Of a stretch of 64,000 nt of DNA, positions 34,884 to 43,547 are shown in pieces. The notes under the pieces are model-generated. The model was given only the letters and a program-made list of their open reading frames with translations, was not told the origin of the DNA and made no database searches. A program made the position numbers and the translations under genes. Positions within the stretch are counted from its first letter, which is position 1, and every line of letters begins with the position of its first letter. The DNA is from Acidaminobacter sp. JC074 (GTDB lineage Bacteria; Bacillota; Clostridia; Peptostreptococcales; Acidaminobacteraceae). The DNA lies in contig NZ_VANV01000006.1 of NCBI RefSeq assembly GCF_022496765.1, forward strand, positions 62,001 through 126,000. The letters run 5' to 3'.

Positions 34884-36157
34884 TATTCCTCCAAATGACT
34901 TGGTATACATTCGTTTCTGATTAAATCTGAGAAAGTTTGCTTCTTGACCAGGACATAATCCTTACCCTCACAGGCTAGGACAACACCTGGAATAGGTTGC
35001 TTGTTGTAGTTGCAAGCCATAGAGTAAGTATAAGCGCCCGTTGAATAAACGGCCAAGATATCACCAGACTGAGCCTTTGGCAAATAAATGTCTCTAATGA
35101 GCAGATCAGATGATTCGCAGAACTTGCCTGAAACAGTCACAAGGTCTGTTTTGTCCTCATCCAATCTGTTACATATATCTGCATGGTACTTAGCTTGATA
35201 AAGAGACGGTCTGATATTGTCACTCATGCCTCCGTCAATGCTGATGTATTTTTTATCACCATTGGTTTTTATGGCACCTACTGTGTATAAGGTAATGCCG
35301 GCTTCACCAATGATCCAACGACCTGGTTCAATGATGATCATAGGCCTTTCTAGATCATTTTCTTGACAGTAGTCTTCTATAATCTTCATGGAAGGCTCTA
35401 AGAAATAAGCAAGTGGTTTTACTTGGTCATCATCTGTGTAGTGAATACCGAAGCCGCCACCTATATTCATATCTTCAACTGTAATATTTTGATCCTTTAG
35501 ATCCTTTATTAAGTGAAGTGTCTTAGAAATTGCATTTAAATGACTCTTATTGTCATGAAGCTGGGAACCTACATGGAAATGTATGCCCTTGAAGTTGACA
35601 TAGTCAGAATCTACAGCTCTCTTTATAATTGAGAAAATCGTTTCAGGTAGTAAGTTGATGCCGAATTTAGAGGATTTATGTCCAGTAGAAATATATTCGT
35701 GTGTATCTGTATCGGCTTCAGGGACAATTCTAAACAAGATATCCATGACCTTGTTCTTTTCTTTACAGATCTTTTCTAAAAGGTCCAGCTCGTAGGCATT
35801 GTCCACAATGATTCTTCCAATTTCATGGTTTACAGCAAGTTCAAGTTCGTCAATGGTTTTGTTGTTGCCATTAAATTCAACCATAGCCATCGGAAAGCCT
35901 GCTTGAATGGCTGTATAAAGTTCACCACCAGAAACCACATCAAGTCCTAAACCTTCTTTTTCAATAATTTTGCACATGGCAGTTGTTAAGAAAGCCTTTG
36001 AAGCATAAACGGCCTTGGTATTGTCGTATTTTTTTAGAAAATCATCTTGGATGATTCTACACCTTTCTCTTATCTTCGTTTCTGATAAGACATAAAGTGG
36101 TGTGCCGTATTTTTTAGCCAGTTCTAATGTGTCACATTTATCCCATAATAAGTTCAT
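34883..36157 (-). CDS. lysA: Diaminopimelate decarboxylase, copy 2
   Basis: The 424-residue paralogue of the gene at 18177 has the PLP Lys in YASKAF, HVGSQLHD, GGGFGI, EPGRWI, CESSD and GAYTYSMACNYN. AAGGAG lies seven bases before the ATG at 36157; an upstream in-frame ATG at 36163 is too close to that site. The chosen start aligns with copy 1. It is the first gene of the leftward copy 2 operon, directly behind a sigma-54 promoter. Two lysA copies co-regulated with peptide breakdown enzymes argue for mDAP catabolism to lysine. Confidence 0.9.
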   Translation of the reverse strand: MNLLWDKCDTLELAKKYGTPLYVLSETKIRERCRIIQDDFLKKYDNTKAVYASKAFLTTAMCKIIEKEGLGLDVVSGGELYTAIQAGFPMAMVEFNGNNKTIDELELAVNHEIGRIIVDNAYELDLLEKICKEKNKVMDILFRIVPEADTDTHEYISTGHKSSKFGINLLPETIFSIIKRAVDSDYVNFKGIHFHVGSQLHDNKSHLNAISKTLHLIKDLKDQNITVEDMNIGGGFGIHYTDDDQVKPLAYFLEPSMKIIEDYCQENDLERPMIIIEPGRWIIGEAGITLYTVGAIKTNGDKKYISIDGGMSDNIRPSLYQAKYHADICNRLDEDKTDLVTVSGKFCESSDLLIRDIYLPKAQSGDILAVYSTGAYTYSMACNYNKQPIPGVVLACEGKDYVLVKKQTFSDLIRNECIPSHLEE

Positions 36158-36190
36158 TGTCATTCTCCTTAATATTTTTTTTAATATTAA

Positions 36191-36207
36191 TGCAAGTACC
36201 GTGCCAA
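36191..36207 (-). promoter_or_regulatory. Sigma-54 promoter of the copy 2 lysA operon
   Basis: On the minus strand TTGGCACG-N4-TTGCA is an essentially perfect -24/-12 element with GG and GC 12 bases apart. It lies in the divergent region before activator copy 2. Confidence 0.88.
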
Positions 36208-36264
36208 TCATTGGGCTGGCGAATCTGATTATTTAGTGCTATATTTTATCTAGGGGGTGGCAAA

Positions 36265-38124
36265 ATGAACAGACTAGAAATTGAAGACTTTGTAGATGAA
36301 ATGAGTGAAGGATTAATTGCCATCGATGAAGACGGTATCATTATGAAATACAATGCCAAGGCCAGACAGATGCTTGGTGCTAAAAGAAACTGCTTGTGGG
36401 ATCATCCAGCAGGAAGATTGAATGAAGGTGATATTGTTATTATGGCTTATACAGCCTTTGGAGCTGATAAAGGCGGTATCGACAGAGAGGATTTAAAAGC
36501 TTTTGGCATTGATCTTCTTTCTATAGAAAAAGGTACTTCTCTTTTAGCTGTAGGCCAGTATAAAACAGGAGTTAGGGGAAAATCAAAGCTCAAGCATCCC
36601 GATAGAACTTTGGATACTTTTGTAATGGAAGATTCTTTTTTAGGTGTGGACTTTGTCTCTAAAATTGATTACCTAGAACGCTTTGTTGAAATTTCTGTTT
36701 ATGGAGAAAACTACAGGTATTACTTTAACAATTTTTTTAACCATATTGTTATATTAGATAGTAAAAGTAAAGCTTTTAAGTTTTATCAAATGGGTGGTTA
36801 TACCATTTGGAAGGAAGATTTAAAAGATTTGATGACTGGCAAGACTTATTATGAAAAGGTCAAAGGCAGTCAGGAAATGACCATAGAGAAAAACCATATC
36901 AGATATTATCATGAAGAGGAAGAAATTGTTCATGATCTTTTGGTTTGTGCTAGGGGTGAAGAGATTTCTTATCAAAGAAAAAATGGGACTATCAATGGCA
37001 TAGGCATCTTGTCTACACTTAATCCAATTGTCAGAAACAATAAGACCGTTGGCGCTTATCTTTTGATGAACGATATGTCAAGGATACAAATTGCAGAAAA
37101 CCAACGTAACATGGCCTTTAAGAAGCTAAAAATGGCCAATGCTAGGTTGGATGATATGAAAAAATACGATTACCTCTTTACCACCATCATTGGTTCTAGT
37201 AAACGGATGATGAAGGTTAAAGAACTTGCATATAAGGCTTCTTGCTTTAAATCCAATGTTTTGATTCTTGGTGAAAGTGGGACGGGCAAGTCCATTCTTG
37301 CAAAGGCCATCCATGAGGCTTCAGAGCTCTGTGATCAGCCCTTTATTCAGGTTAACTTAAACTCTATTCCAGAAACACTTATAGAAAGTGAAATGTTTGG
37401 TTACGACAAGGGGGCCTTTACAGGTGCTAGTAACAAGGGCAAGAAGGGATACTTTGAACTAGCAGATGGCGGCACTCTCTTTTTAGATGAGATAGGTGAC
37501 CTTTCGAAGAGCATGCAAGTCAAGCTTTTACAGGCTATACAGAACAAGTCCTTCTTTAGAGTCGGCGGTGATAGAGAGATTCAGGTTAACGTAAGAATCA
37601 TTGTAGCCACCAATAGAAATCTAGAAAAAGACGTAAAGGATGGGGCGTTTAGAGAAGACTTATATTACAGAATCAATGTTTTTCCTATTAAACAACCGCC
37701 TTTAAGAGAAAGGATTGAAGACATCTACGAACTGGTTTCATACCTATTACCAAAGGTCTGTAAAAATGTAGGTGTTAAAGAAAAGAAATTGTCTCAAGAT
37801 GCTTATGAAAAACTAAGGCTTTATACTTGGCCTGGTAATGTTAGAGAGCTTGAAAACGTTCTGGAAAGGGCAGTTAACCTGTGTGAAGACCATTTGATTT
37901 TAAGTGATCATATTCACATCAAAGTGGTTAAACGTAACTATATGAACAAGGATTTCTTTTTAAAACCTCTCAATCAAGTTTTATGGGACACGGAGTTAGA
38001 TATTATTGAACAGGTACTTTTATATACCGGTGGTGATAAAGAAGCAGCAATGGAAATTCTTGATATCAAAAAAACCAAGCTTTATCAGAGACTAAAAATC
38101 ATAAAAGAACGGAAAATTCCGTAG
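36265..38124 (+). CDS. Sigma-54-dependent transcriptional activator, copy 2
   Basis: The 619-residue paralogue of the activator at 19553 shares the domain order: PAS-like N terminus, sensor region, and AAA+ domain with GESGTGKS, GAFTGA and GGTLFLDEIGD. A Fis-type helix-turn-helix with IKKTKLYQ closes it. GGGGGTGG precedes the ATG. It is divergent from lysA copy 2 and followed by three TTCCG-N6-CGGAA dyads and a sigma-54 promoter. The recognition helix core is identical to copy 1, so cross-regulation of both units is likely. The sensor regions are similar, and the effector could be a muropeptide, a D-amino acid or mDAP; this is inference. Confidence 0.9.
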   Translation: MNRLEIEDFVDEMSEGLIAIDEDGIIMKYNAKARQMLGAKRNCLWDHPAGRLNEGDIVIMAYTAFGADKGGIDREDLKAFGIDLLSIEKGTSLLAVGQYKTGVRGKSKLKHPDRTLDTFVMEDSFLGVDFVSKIDYLERFVEISVYGENYRYYFNNFFNHIVILDSKSKAFKFYQMGGYTIWKEDLKDLMTGKTYYEKVKGSQEMTIEKNHIRYYHEEEEIVHDLLVCARGEEISYQRKNGTINGIGILSTLNPIVRNNKTVGAYLLMNDMSRIQIAENQRNMAFKKLKMANARLDDMKKYDYLFTTIIGSSKRMMKVKELAYKASCFKSNVLILGESGTGKSILAKAIHEASELCDQPFIQVNLNSIPETLIESEMFGYDKGAFTGASNKGKKGYFELADGGTLFLDEIGDLSKSMQVKLLQAIQNKSFFRVGGDREIQVNVRIIVATNRNLEKDVKDGAFREDLYYRINVFPIKQPPLRERIEDIYELVSYLLPKVCKNVGVKEKKLSQDAYEKLRLYTWPGNVRELENVLERAVNLCEDHLILSDHIHIKVVKRNYMNKDFFLKPLNQVLWDTELDIIEQVLLYTGGDKEAAMEILDIKKTKLYQRLKIIKERKIP

Positions 38125-38132
38125 TTGCGGAA
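38117..38132 (+). promoter_or_regulatory. Activator-site dyad A, copy 2
   Basis: This perfect TTCCG-N6-CGGAA dyad overlaps the last codons and stop of the activator gene, like dyad A in copy 1. Confidence 0.7.
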
Positions 38133-38154
38133 TTCTTATAAAGTAGTTATCATG

Positions 38155-38195
38155 AGCATTTGAATCATTCGTATTCAAATGCTTTTTATTTTTTT
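38155..38195 (+). terminator. Terminator of activator copy 2
   Basis: AGCATTTGAAT and ATTCAAATGCT form an 11-pair stem with a seven-base loop, followed by a T-rich run. Confidence 0.85.
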
Positions 38196-38201
38196 GTGTA
38201 G

Positions 38202-38217
38202 TTCCGCATATGCGGAA
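38202..38217 (+). promoter_or_regulatory. Activator-site dyad B, copy 2
   Basis: This is a perfect TTCCG-N6-CGGAA dyad; its spacer CATATG makes it a full palindrome. Its centre is 57 bases upstream of dyad C. Confidence 0.72.
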
Positions 38218-38258
38218 TAGGCTGTTTCAAGGCTTTTGTAGGTTTGAGTTTGATTTTT

Positions 38259-38274
38259 TTCCGCGAATGCGGAG
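38259..38274 (+). promoter_or_regulatory. Activator-site dyad C, copy 2
   Basis: TTCCG-N6-CGGAG has one mismatch at the last base. Its centre is about 74 bases upstream of the -12 element at 38340. Confidence 0.68.
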
Positions 38275-38326
38275 TAATATTTGAAAAAGTCAGAAAATTC
38301 TGTTGCAATAAGGAACTTTTAAATTG

Positions 38327-38342
38327 TGGCACGCATTTTGCA
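38327..38342 (+). promoter_or_regulatory. Sigma-54 promoter of the copy 2 rightward operon
   Basis: TGGCACG-N5-TTGCA has GG and GC 12 bases apart. It lies about 25 bases before the C39-like gene start at 38367. Confidence 0.85.
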
Positions 38343-38366
38343 AATAATAACGATGAGGGGATAAAT

Positions 38367-39332
38367 ATGTTAGTTTATAGTTTAAAAGATATGATAGAAA
38401 ATGCCCATCTTGAAAACCTAGAGTATGAAGATGGTTATCGTTTGATAGATGAAAAATCTCTTGGAAGATTTGAATCACAAGCCTTAGAAGTGCCAGAGAC
38501 TCATAGAATGGTGGTTTCATGGAATGCCTTAGTTGAGTTTGGTGGCTACGTAGAAGTATTTATAAGGGTTCAGACAAGTGGGGCCTGGTCACCTTGGATG
38601 ACCTATGGCAAATGGTGTAAGTCTTACTCAAGAGGGTCCATTACAGATCAGGTTTATGGTCATGTAAGACTAGACATCGATGAAGTGGTTTCTAAAGAGC
38701 CCATAAACATGTGTCAACTTGCCTTTGAGATTACCTGCGATTCATATAAGCCTCATATGAGAGATCTTTTTCTTGCCGTTGAAGATGTTAAGGATATAAA
38801 GACGCCTGAGGTTTTAAACATCGACTTGGAGGTTCCCATGGTATCACAGATGCTGATTCATGATATTGGAACAATTGCCTGTTCGCCGACGGCTTTAACC
38901 ATGGTATTAAATTATTATGGCTTTGAGATGAAAGCATTAGACGTGGCAAGAAACTCTTATGACAGTGGTTCTGATATGTATGGTAACTGGGCTTATAATG
39001 TTGCTTTTGCTGGTTCTTGTAATTTTGAAGCTTACGTAGATTACTGCTATGATATTTCAAGCTTGATGACCTACATCCAAAGTGGGATACCAATAGTTGC
39101 ATCCGTTAAAACACCTGAAGTCATATCTGGTGCACCACAAGCTTATCCTGAAGGACATTTGATGGTGATAAGAGGGTTTTTACAGGAAGATGATGAAGCT
39201 TATATTATCGTCAACGACTCGGCTTCCAAAACAGAAAGAGACGTTAAAAGGTATTACAAATTAGAAGACTTTTTGAAGATATGGAGACACGTAATCTATG
39301 TTGTTAGAACCAAAGGAAAAGACGTTATATAA
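38367..39332 (+). CDS. C39-like papain-fold protease, cytoplasmic form, copy 2
   Basis: The 321-residue protein has no signal peptide. The beta-rich N-terminal domain carries WSPWMTYGKWCKSYSRGSI. The C39-type domain has the catalytic Cys in IACSPTALTMVLNYYG, His in EGHLMVIRGF and IVNDSAS. The ATG at 38367 is preceded by GAGGGG and lies just downstream of the sigma-54 promoter; the frame extends upstream to 38244, across that promoter. It is followed by an overlapping M19 dipeptidase gene, repeating the gene order of copy 1. The substrate is unknown. Confidence 0.75.
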   Translation: MLVYSLKDMIENAHLENLEYEDGYRLIDEKSLGRFESQALEVPETHRMVVSWNALVEFGGYVEVFIRVQTSGAWSPWMTYGKWCKSYSRGSITDQVYGHVRLDIDEVVSKEPINMCQLAFEITCDSYKPHMRDLFLAVEDVKDIKTPEVLNIDLEVPMVSQMLIHDIGTIACSPTALTMVLNYYGFEMKALDVARNSYDSGSDMYGNWAYNVAFAGSCNFEAYVDYCYDISSLMTYIQSGIPIVASVKTPEVISGAPQAYPEGHLMVIRGFLQEDDEAYIIVNDSASKTERDVKRYYKLEDFLKIWRHVIYVVRTKGKDVI

Positions 39333-40281
39333 TTTTTCAATTGATGCCCATTTGGATTTAGGTGGCATCGTCCATAATCTAAGAAAAAAAGGACAACGTC
39401 AGATACTGGATACCTACTTTTTAGATGATTTCAGAAAAGCAAAGTTAAAGCTGGTTATTGCAGCTATATTTATAGAATCTGATAGAGTTGAAATGGCTTT
39501 ATCAGAAGCCTTGCAGCAAATACAAGCCATTAAAAACGACATCAGTTCATCTTTTCGAATGGTATATTCAAGGGCTGATCTAGACCAGGTCATGGCAACT
39601 GATGAGATTGGTATACTCCTGTCTTTAGAAGGACTTGAGCCTATTATGAACCATATTGAATTTTTAGATGTGTTTTACGATTTAGGTGTAAGGGCAGTTG
39701 GCCTGACATGGTCAAGAAGAAATTTTGTGGCAGATGGTTCTTACTTTAGAAATCCTAGACAAGGTATCAAAGGTGGTTTAACACCTTTTGGTATAGAGGT
39801 TGTTGAACATGCTGAGAAACTTGGTATGCTGGTGGATGTCAGTCATCTAAACGATCAAGGTTTTGATGATGTGATCAAGTATACAAGTGGCTCACTTATC
39901 GCTTCACATTCTAATTCAAGAGTCTTAAATCCCATTCCTAGAAATCTGACAGATGAACAGATTAAGTTCATTGCAGACAGAAAAGGTGTGATTGGTGTAA
40001 ATGGTTATACCTTCATCGTGGATGAAAAAAACCATACCTTAGAAAGACTTTGTGACCATATTGATCACTTTATAAAAGTTGGCGGAGAGGACTGTGTTGG
40101 CTTCGGTTTTGACCTGTGTGATTTGTATTACAACGATGGAAAAAAACATGATGTTGTGACTTATGGGGACCTAGATAAAATTGAGAACAACCTTTTAACA
40201 AGAGGTTATGATAAAGAAGTAATAGATAAAGTATTTGGCGGTAATTTTTATAGACTTTTAAAGGAAAAATTACCTGAGTAG
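39298..40281 (+). CDS. Membrane-dipeptidase family (M19) dipeptidase, cytoplasmic, copy 2
   Basis: The 327-residue paralogue of the protein at 28700 has the metal motif DAHLDLGG, LSLEGLEP, AVGLTWSRRNFVADGSYF, VSHLND and ASHSNSRVLNPIPRNLTDEQ. It has no signal peptide. The start codon lies inside the end of the C39 gene (35-base overlap), with GGAGA at somewhat long spacing. M19 enzymes accept L-D dipeptides, so this product could split dipeptides left after removal of other residues from wall peptides. Confidence 0.85.
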   Translation: MLLEPKEKTLYNFSIDAHLDLGGIVHNLRKKGQRQILDTYFLDDFRKAKLKLVIAAIFIESDRVEMALSEALQQIQAIKNDISSSFRMVYSRADLDQVMATDEIGILLSLEGLEPIMNHIEFLDVFYDLGVRAVGLTWSRRNFVADGSYFRNPRQGIKGGLTPFGIEVVEHAEKLGMLVDVSHLNDQGFDDVIKYTSGSLIASHSNSRVLNPIPRNLTDEQIKFIADRKGVIGVNGYTFIVDEKNHTLERLCDHIDHFIKVGGEDCVGFGFDLCDLYYNDGKKHDVVTYGDLDKIENNLLTRGYDKEVIDKVFGGNFYRLLKEKLPE

Positions 40282-40320
40282 GAAATTGGTATGCATCTTG
40301 CATAAATATAAGGTGAGGCA

Positions 40321-41862
40321 ATGTTTGATTTAGTAATAAAAAATGGAGAAGTCATCACAGACAATCAAGTTCATTATCTAGATATCGGGATTAAAGACGG
40401 GATGATTCGAGCAATGAAACCTGACTTAGATGGAGAAAAGGTTATCGATGCTGGAGGTTTAGTGGTATCACCTGGCTTTATAGATATGCATACTCATTCG
40501 GATGTGTCGTTTATTATGCATCCTACTAATGACAGTAAGCTCTATCAAGGGGTGACAACAGAAGTGACAGGTTGTTGTGGCTTTTCATATTTTCCTTATA
40601 CACAAAAGGGCATGGCCCTTCAGGAAAAAAACAATGATTTAACTGAGTACGATTCTAGGTCTATAGATGATTTTGCTAAGAAGTTTTCTAGAGATATGTC
40701 TCTTAACTGGGCAGGCCTTGTCGGTCATGGTCCTTTAAGACTATCGGTAGTAGGTGATCTAGACCTTGAAGCGACTGATGATCAAATTGATCAAATGAAA
40801 GCCTTACTTCATGAGGAACTAAAAGCGGGCGCCTTTGGTTTGTCTCTGGGTGTTGCTTATGCGCCTGGTATGTTTGCAAACACAAAAGAGTTTATCGAAC
40901 TTGCCAAGGTCGTAAAAAAATATGATAAGATTGTATCTTCTCATATCAGAAATGAAAATGTTGATGTTTTTGAATCTGTAGAGGAGCTAATAGAGATTGG
41001 AAGAAAGTCTTCAGCTCATGTTCATATATCTCATTTAAAACTGGGATATGGATCTTGGCATAGAGCGGATGAACTTTTAAAACTTATAGATGATGCAAGC
41101 AAAGAAGGCGTTCATATTACTTTTGAGCAGTATCCCTATATAGCATCAGCCACAGGGCTTTCAGCCGTACTTCCGAACTGGGTACATGATGGTGGTACAG
41201 AAAAGATGATGTATCGTTTCAAATATGAAAGAGAGAGGGTCATAAAAGGCATAGAGTCAGACAACTCCTATAAGATGGGCCTAGACAGAGTGGTAGTGGT
41301 AACGACTAGGGGATTCTTTGATCAGGGAGATGGTAAATCGATTCGTGAGATCAGTGGGCTTTTAAACAAGTCTGAGGCAGAAACAGTGATCTATTTACTA
41401 GAAAACCTCAATTGTGATGTGCCGACTATTCGTTTTACCATGACTGAAGAAGATGTCTTTAAGATAGCTTCTAGACCAGATTGTGCTGTCATCAGCGATG
41501 GTTCGGCCTATAGTTTAGATAAAAGCTTGGTAAAAGGCATGCCGCATCCTAGGTCTTTTGGTACATTTCCTAGATACTTAAGCTTAAATAGAAAACATGG
41601 TTGGATGAGATTAGATCAAGCACTTTACAAGATGACTGGTCTACCAGCAGACTTGATGGGACTAAAAAAGAGAGGTTCGATTAAAGTCGGTTACCATGCA
41701 GATATAACTATTTTTGATAAAGATAAGATTACAGATCAAGCAAGATATGATGATTCCATACAAGCCCCACTTGGCATCTCTTATGTCATTGTCGGCGGTA
41801 AACTTGCCCTTGAAAATGGACAAGTAAGAGAAAGTGCTGGTGAGATGTTATTAAGTTTATAA
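40321..41862 (+). CDS. N-acyl-D-amino-acid deacylase family amidohydrolase
   Basis: This amidohydrolase family removes acyl groups from N-acyl-D-amino acids. The 513-residue protein starts with the small beta domain (LVIKNGEVITDNQVHYLDIG), then has the metal motif HTHSD (57-61) and GVTTEVTGCCGFS. It also has SHIRNE, HISHLKLG and, near the C terminus, GSIKVGYHADITIFD. AAGGTGAGG precedes the ATG. There is no homologue in copy 1. It fits a pathway for D-amino-acid-containing peptides; D-Glu or D-Ala derivatives are possible substrates but cannot be distinguished from sequence alone. Confidence 0.85.
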   Translation: MFDLVIKNGEVITDNQVHYLDIGIKDGMIRAMKPDLDGEKVIDAGGLVVSPGFIDMHTHSDVSFIMHPTNDSKLYQGVTTEVTGCCGFSYFPYTQKGMALQEKNNDLTEYDSRSIDDFAKKFSRDMSLNWAGLVGHGPLRLSVVGDLDLEATDDQIDQMKALLHEELKAGAFGLSLGVAYAPGMFANTKEFIELAKVVKKYDKIVSSHIRNENVDVFESVEELIEIGRKSSAHVHISHLKLGYGSWHRADELLKLIDDASKEGVHITFEQYPYIASATGLSAVLPNWVHDGGTEKMMYRFKYERERVIKGIESDNSYKMGLDRVVVVTTRGFFDQGDGKSIREISGLLNKSEAETVIYLLENLNCDVPTIRFTMTEEDVFKIASRPDCAVISDGSAYSLDKSLVKGMPHPRSFGTFPRYLSLNRKHGWMRLDQALYKMTGLPADLMGLKKRGSIKVGYHADITIFDKDKITDQARYDDSIQAPLGISYVIVGGKLALENGQVRESAGEMLLSL

Positions 41863-42680
41863 AACATAGAAAAGGTAATGTCCATGTCCATACCAAACGA
41901 ACTGATGGTGAGTTTGAAGTGGATACTTTAGCAGAGCTTTACAAGCGTCATGGTTATGATTTTGTAGCCATTACAGACCACAGACTTTATTACAAGACAG
42001 ATGATGCTAATCTTAATGGCTGTGAGTACAACTGCTATTTAGATTTAGATAAGAGGTATCATTTTCATTTACTGACTTTAGATAATGGACAGTCAACAAT
42101 CGACCATAATGACAATACATACAAAAGTCTTTTTTATACATCATTAGACCAGGTTCAAGATTTCATTGATTTACTGAAGTCAAAGGGCAACATGGTTTTT
42201 ATAGCCCATCCTAAAAACATCATGATTCCTCTGGATATGATGCTTAAGCTAAAAAACTATGATGGTATAGAAGTTTATAATTCAAAAGCGGACTCGGATG
42301 CTTCTGATTATTATGAGAGACTTTTAGAAGATAGAGACCTATTGTGTCTTTCGGTAGATGATTCCCATGCTTATGAAGTGGATGGTAAAATCATGTACTT
42401 TAGAGGTTATATTGTTATAGAAGATGACTTAGAACCTTTAGAAGCCATAAAATCAGGAGCTTATTATGCTTCTACTGGTGCAAGGATTGATGAAATCATT
42501 GTTAATGATTTTATAGAAATCATCAGTCCAGGAAGAATTGAAATAACTGTTTACAATAAGCTAAGACAAGCAAGACTTTACAAATCAAATAAGATCAAGC
42601 TACCAAAAGAAGGTGTATCTTTTAGAGCGGTATCTTATGAGGGAGACAAGAAGGCATGGACCAATCTAATAAGACTTTAA
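41850..42680 (+). CDS. PHP-domain metal-dependent hydrolase with non-standard start
   Basis: PHP proteins are metal phosphoesterases or related hydrolases. The conserved N-terminal metal motif GNVHVHTKRTDGEFEVDT is encoded from about 41874, but the first ATG/GTG/TTG in frame is a GTG at 41919, inside and after that motif. The frame is open only back to 41844, where the codons include ATT at 41850 (six bases after GGTGAG) and ATA at 41859. I therefore propose an ATT start, giving 276 residues. Later motifs ITDHR, FIAHPKN and VDDSHAYE are intact. It overlaps the deacylase end and the next gene by 25 bases. A sequencing frameshift is an alternative. Confidence 0.65.
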   Translation: MKFIKHRKGNVHVHTKRTDGEFEVDTLAELYKRHGYDFVAITDHRLYYKTDDANLNGCEYNCYLDLDKRYHFHLLTLDNGQSTIDHNDNTYKSLFYTSLDQVQDFIDLLKSKGNMVFIAHPKNIMIPLDMMLKLKNYDGIEVYNSKADSDASDYYERLLEDRDLLCLSVDDSHAYEVDGKIMYFRGYIVIEDDLEPLEAIKSGAYYASTGARIDEIIVNDFIEIISPGRIEITVYNKLRQARLYKSNKIKLPKEGVSFRAVSYEGDKKAWTNLIRL

Positions 42681-43498
42681 ATCGCATTGAACATATCATG
42701 GCAGGTTTTTCAGGAGAATACGCTCTTTACTGGTCACATGGTAATCAAGTCATTGCAAAAGATGAAGACCTACTTTATGAAACCGCATCTTGCATTAAAG
42801 CTTTCATCTTACTGGTCATCGCAAAGAAGGTTCAAGATGGTCACTTAGACAAGAAAGAAATCATATCGATAAGGGAAGAGCATTATATTGGTGGTTCTGG
42901 TATTTTAAAAGACTTGTCTTTAAATGTATCACTGACATTAGAAGACCTGTCAACACTTATGATCATTGTTAGTGATAATACAGCGACCAACTGTCTGATT
43001 GATTTATTGGGTATGGATGCTATTAATGAATCGATTTCAAAGTTTGGATTTAAAAGTACCAAACTTCTAAATATACTGGACTTTGATCAATATGACACGT
43101 TGGGCCAAACTACTGCCTTAGAATACGGCAGGTTATTTGAAGGTCTTTTAAATGAACGTTTTTTAAATCATGATATGAACACTTGGGTTTTAGACATACT
43201 TTCTAAGCAGAAGTATCAGTCTATGTTTACAAAATCAATGCCGCCTTCACTTTTAGATGAGGATTATCTCAGTGATGAAAAAGCAGTGGTGATTATGTCA
43301 AAGAGTGGTTCTTTTGACCATGTTAGAAATGATGGTGGCATAGTAAGGACGGATATTGGTGATTATGTGCTGATCTTATTTACAAGAGACTTTAAAGATC
43401 ACTTTTATCATCCCGAACATGAATCATATGTATATGGTTCTAAGCTAACAAATATGTTATTTAATCATTTTATATCAAGAAATGGTTCTTTGATATAA
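42656..43498 (+). CDS. Class A beta-lactamase-fold serine hydrolase without Cys insertion
   Basis: The 280-residue protein has no signal peptide. Motifs are S45-C-I-K48, S106-D-N108 and KSG at about 227, as in the other two hydrolases, but the Cys-rich insertion is absent. It is a distant paralogue of those at 16448 and 33148. The gene overlaps the PHP gene by 25 bases and ends 49 bases before the second transporter. A cytoplasmic peptidase, amidase or esterase role in wall-peptide breakdown is inferred. Beta-lactam resistance is unlikely because it is not exported. Confidence 0.72.
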   Translation: MDQSNKTLNRIEHIMAGFSGEYALYWSHGNQVIAKDEDLLYETASCIKAFILLVIAKKVQDGHLDKKEIISIREEHYIGGSGILKDLSLNVSLTLEDLSTLMIIVSDNTATNCLIDLLGMDAINESISKFGFKSTKLLNILDFDQYDTLGQTTALEYGRLFEGLLNERFLNHDMNTWVLDILSKQKYQSMFTKSMPPSLLDEDYLSDEKAVVIMSKSGSFDHVRNDGGIVRTDIGDYVLILFTRDFKDHFYHPEHESYVYGSKLTNMLFNHFISRNGSLI

Positions 43499-43547
43499 AT
43501 GAATTATATAAAATTGGATGTCATTGAATATTACAGGGGGTAATTAA

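Noticed and set aside
38244..38366. N-terminal extension of the C39-like protein from 38244
   Set aside because: It would cross dyad C and the sigma-54 promoter and has no ribosome site; the ATG at 38367 has GAGGGG upstream.
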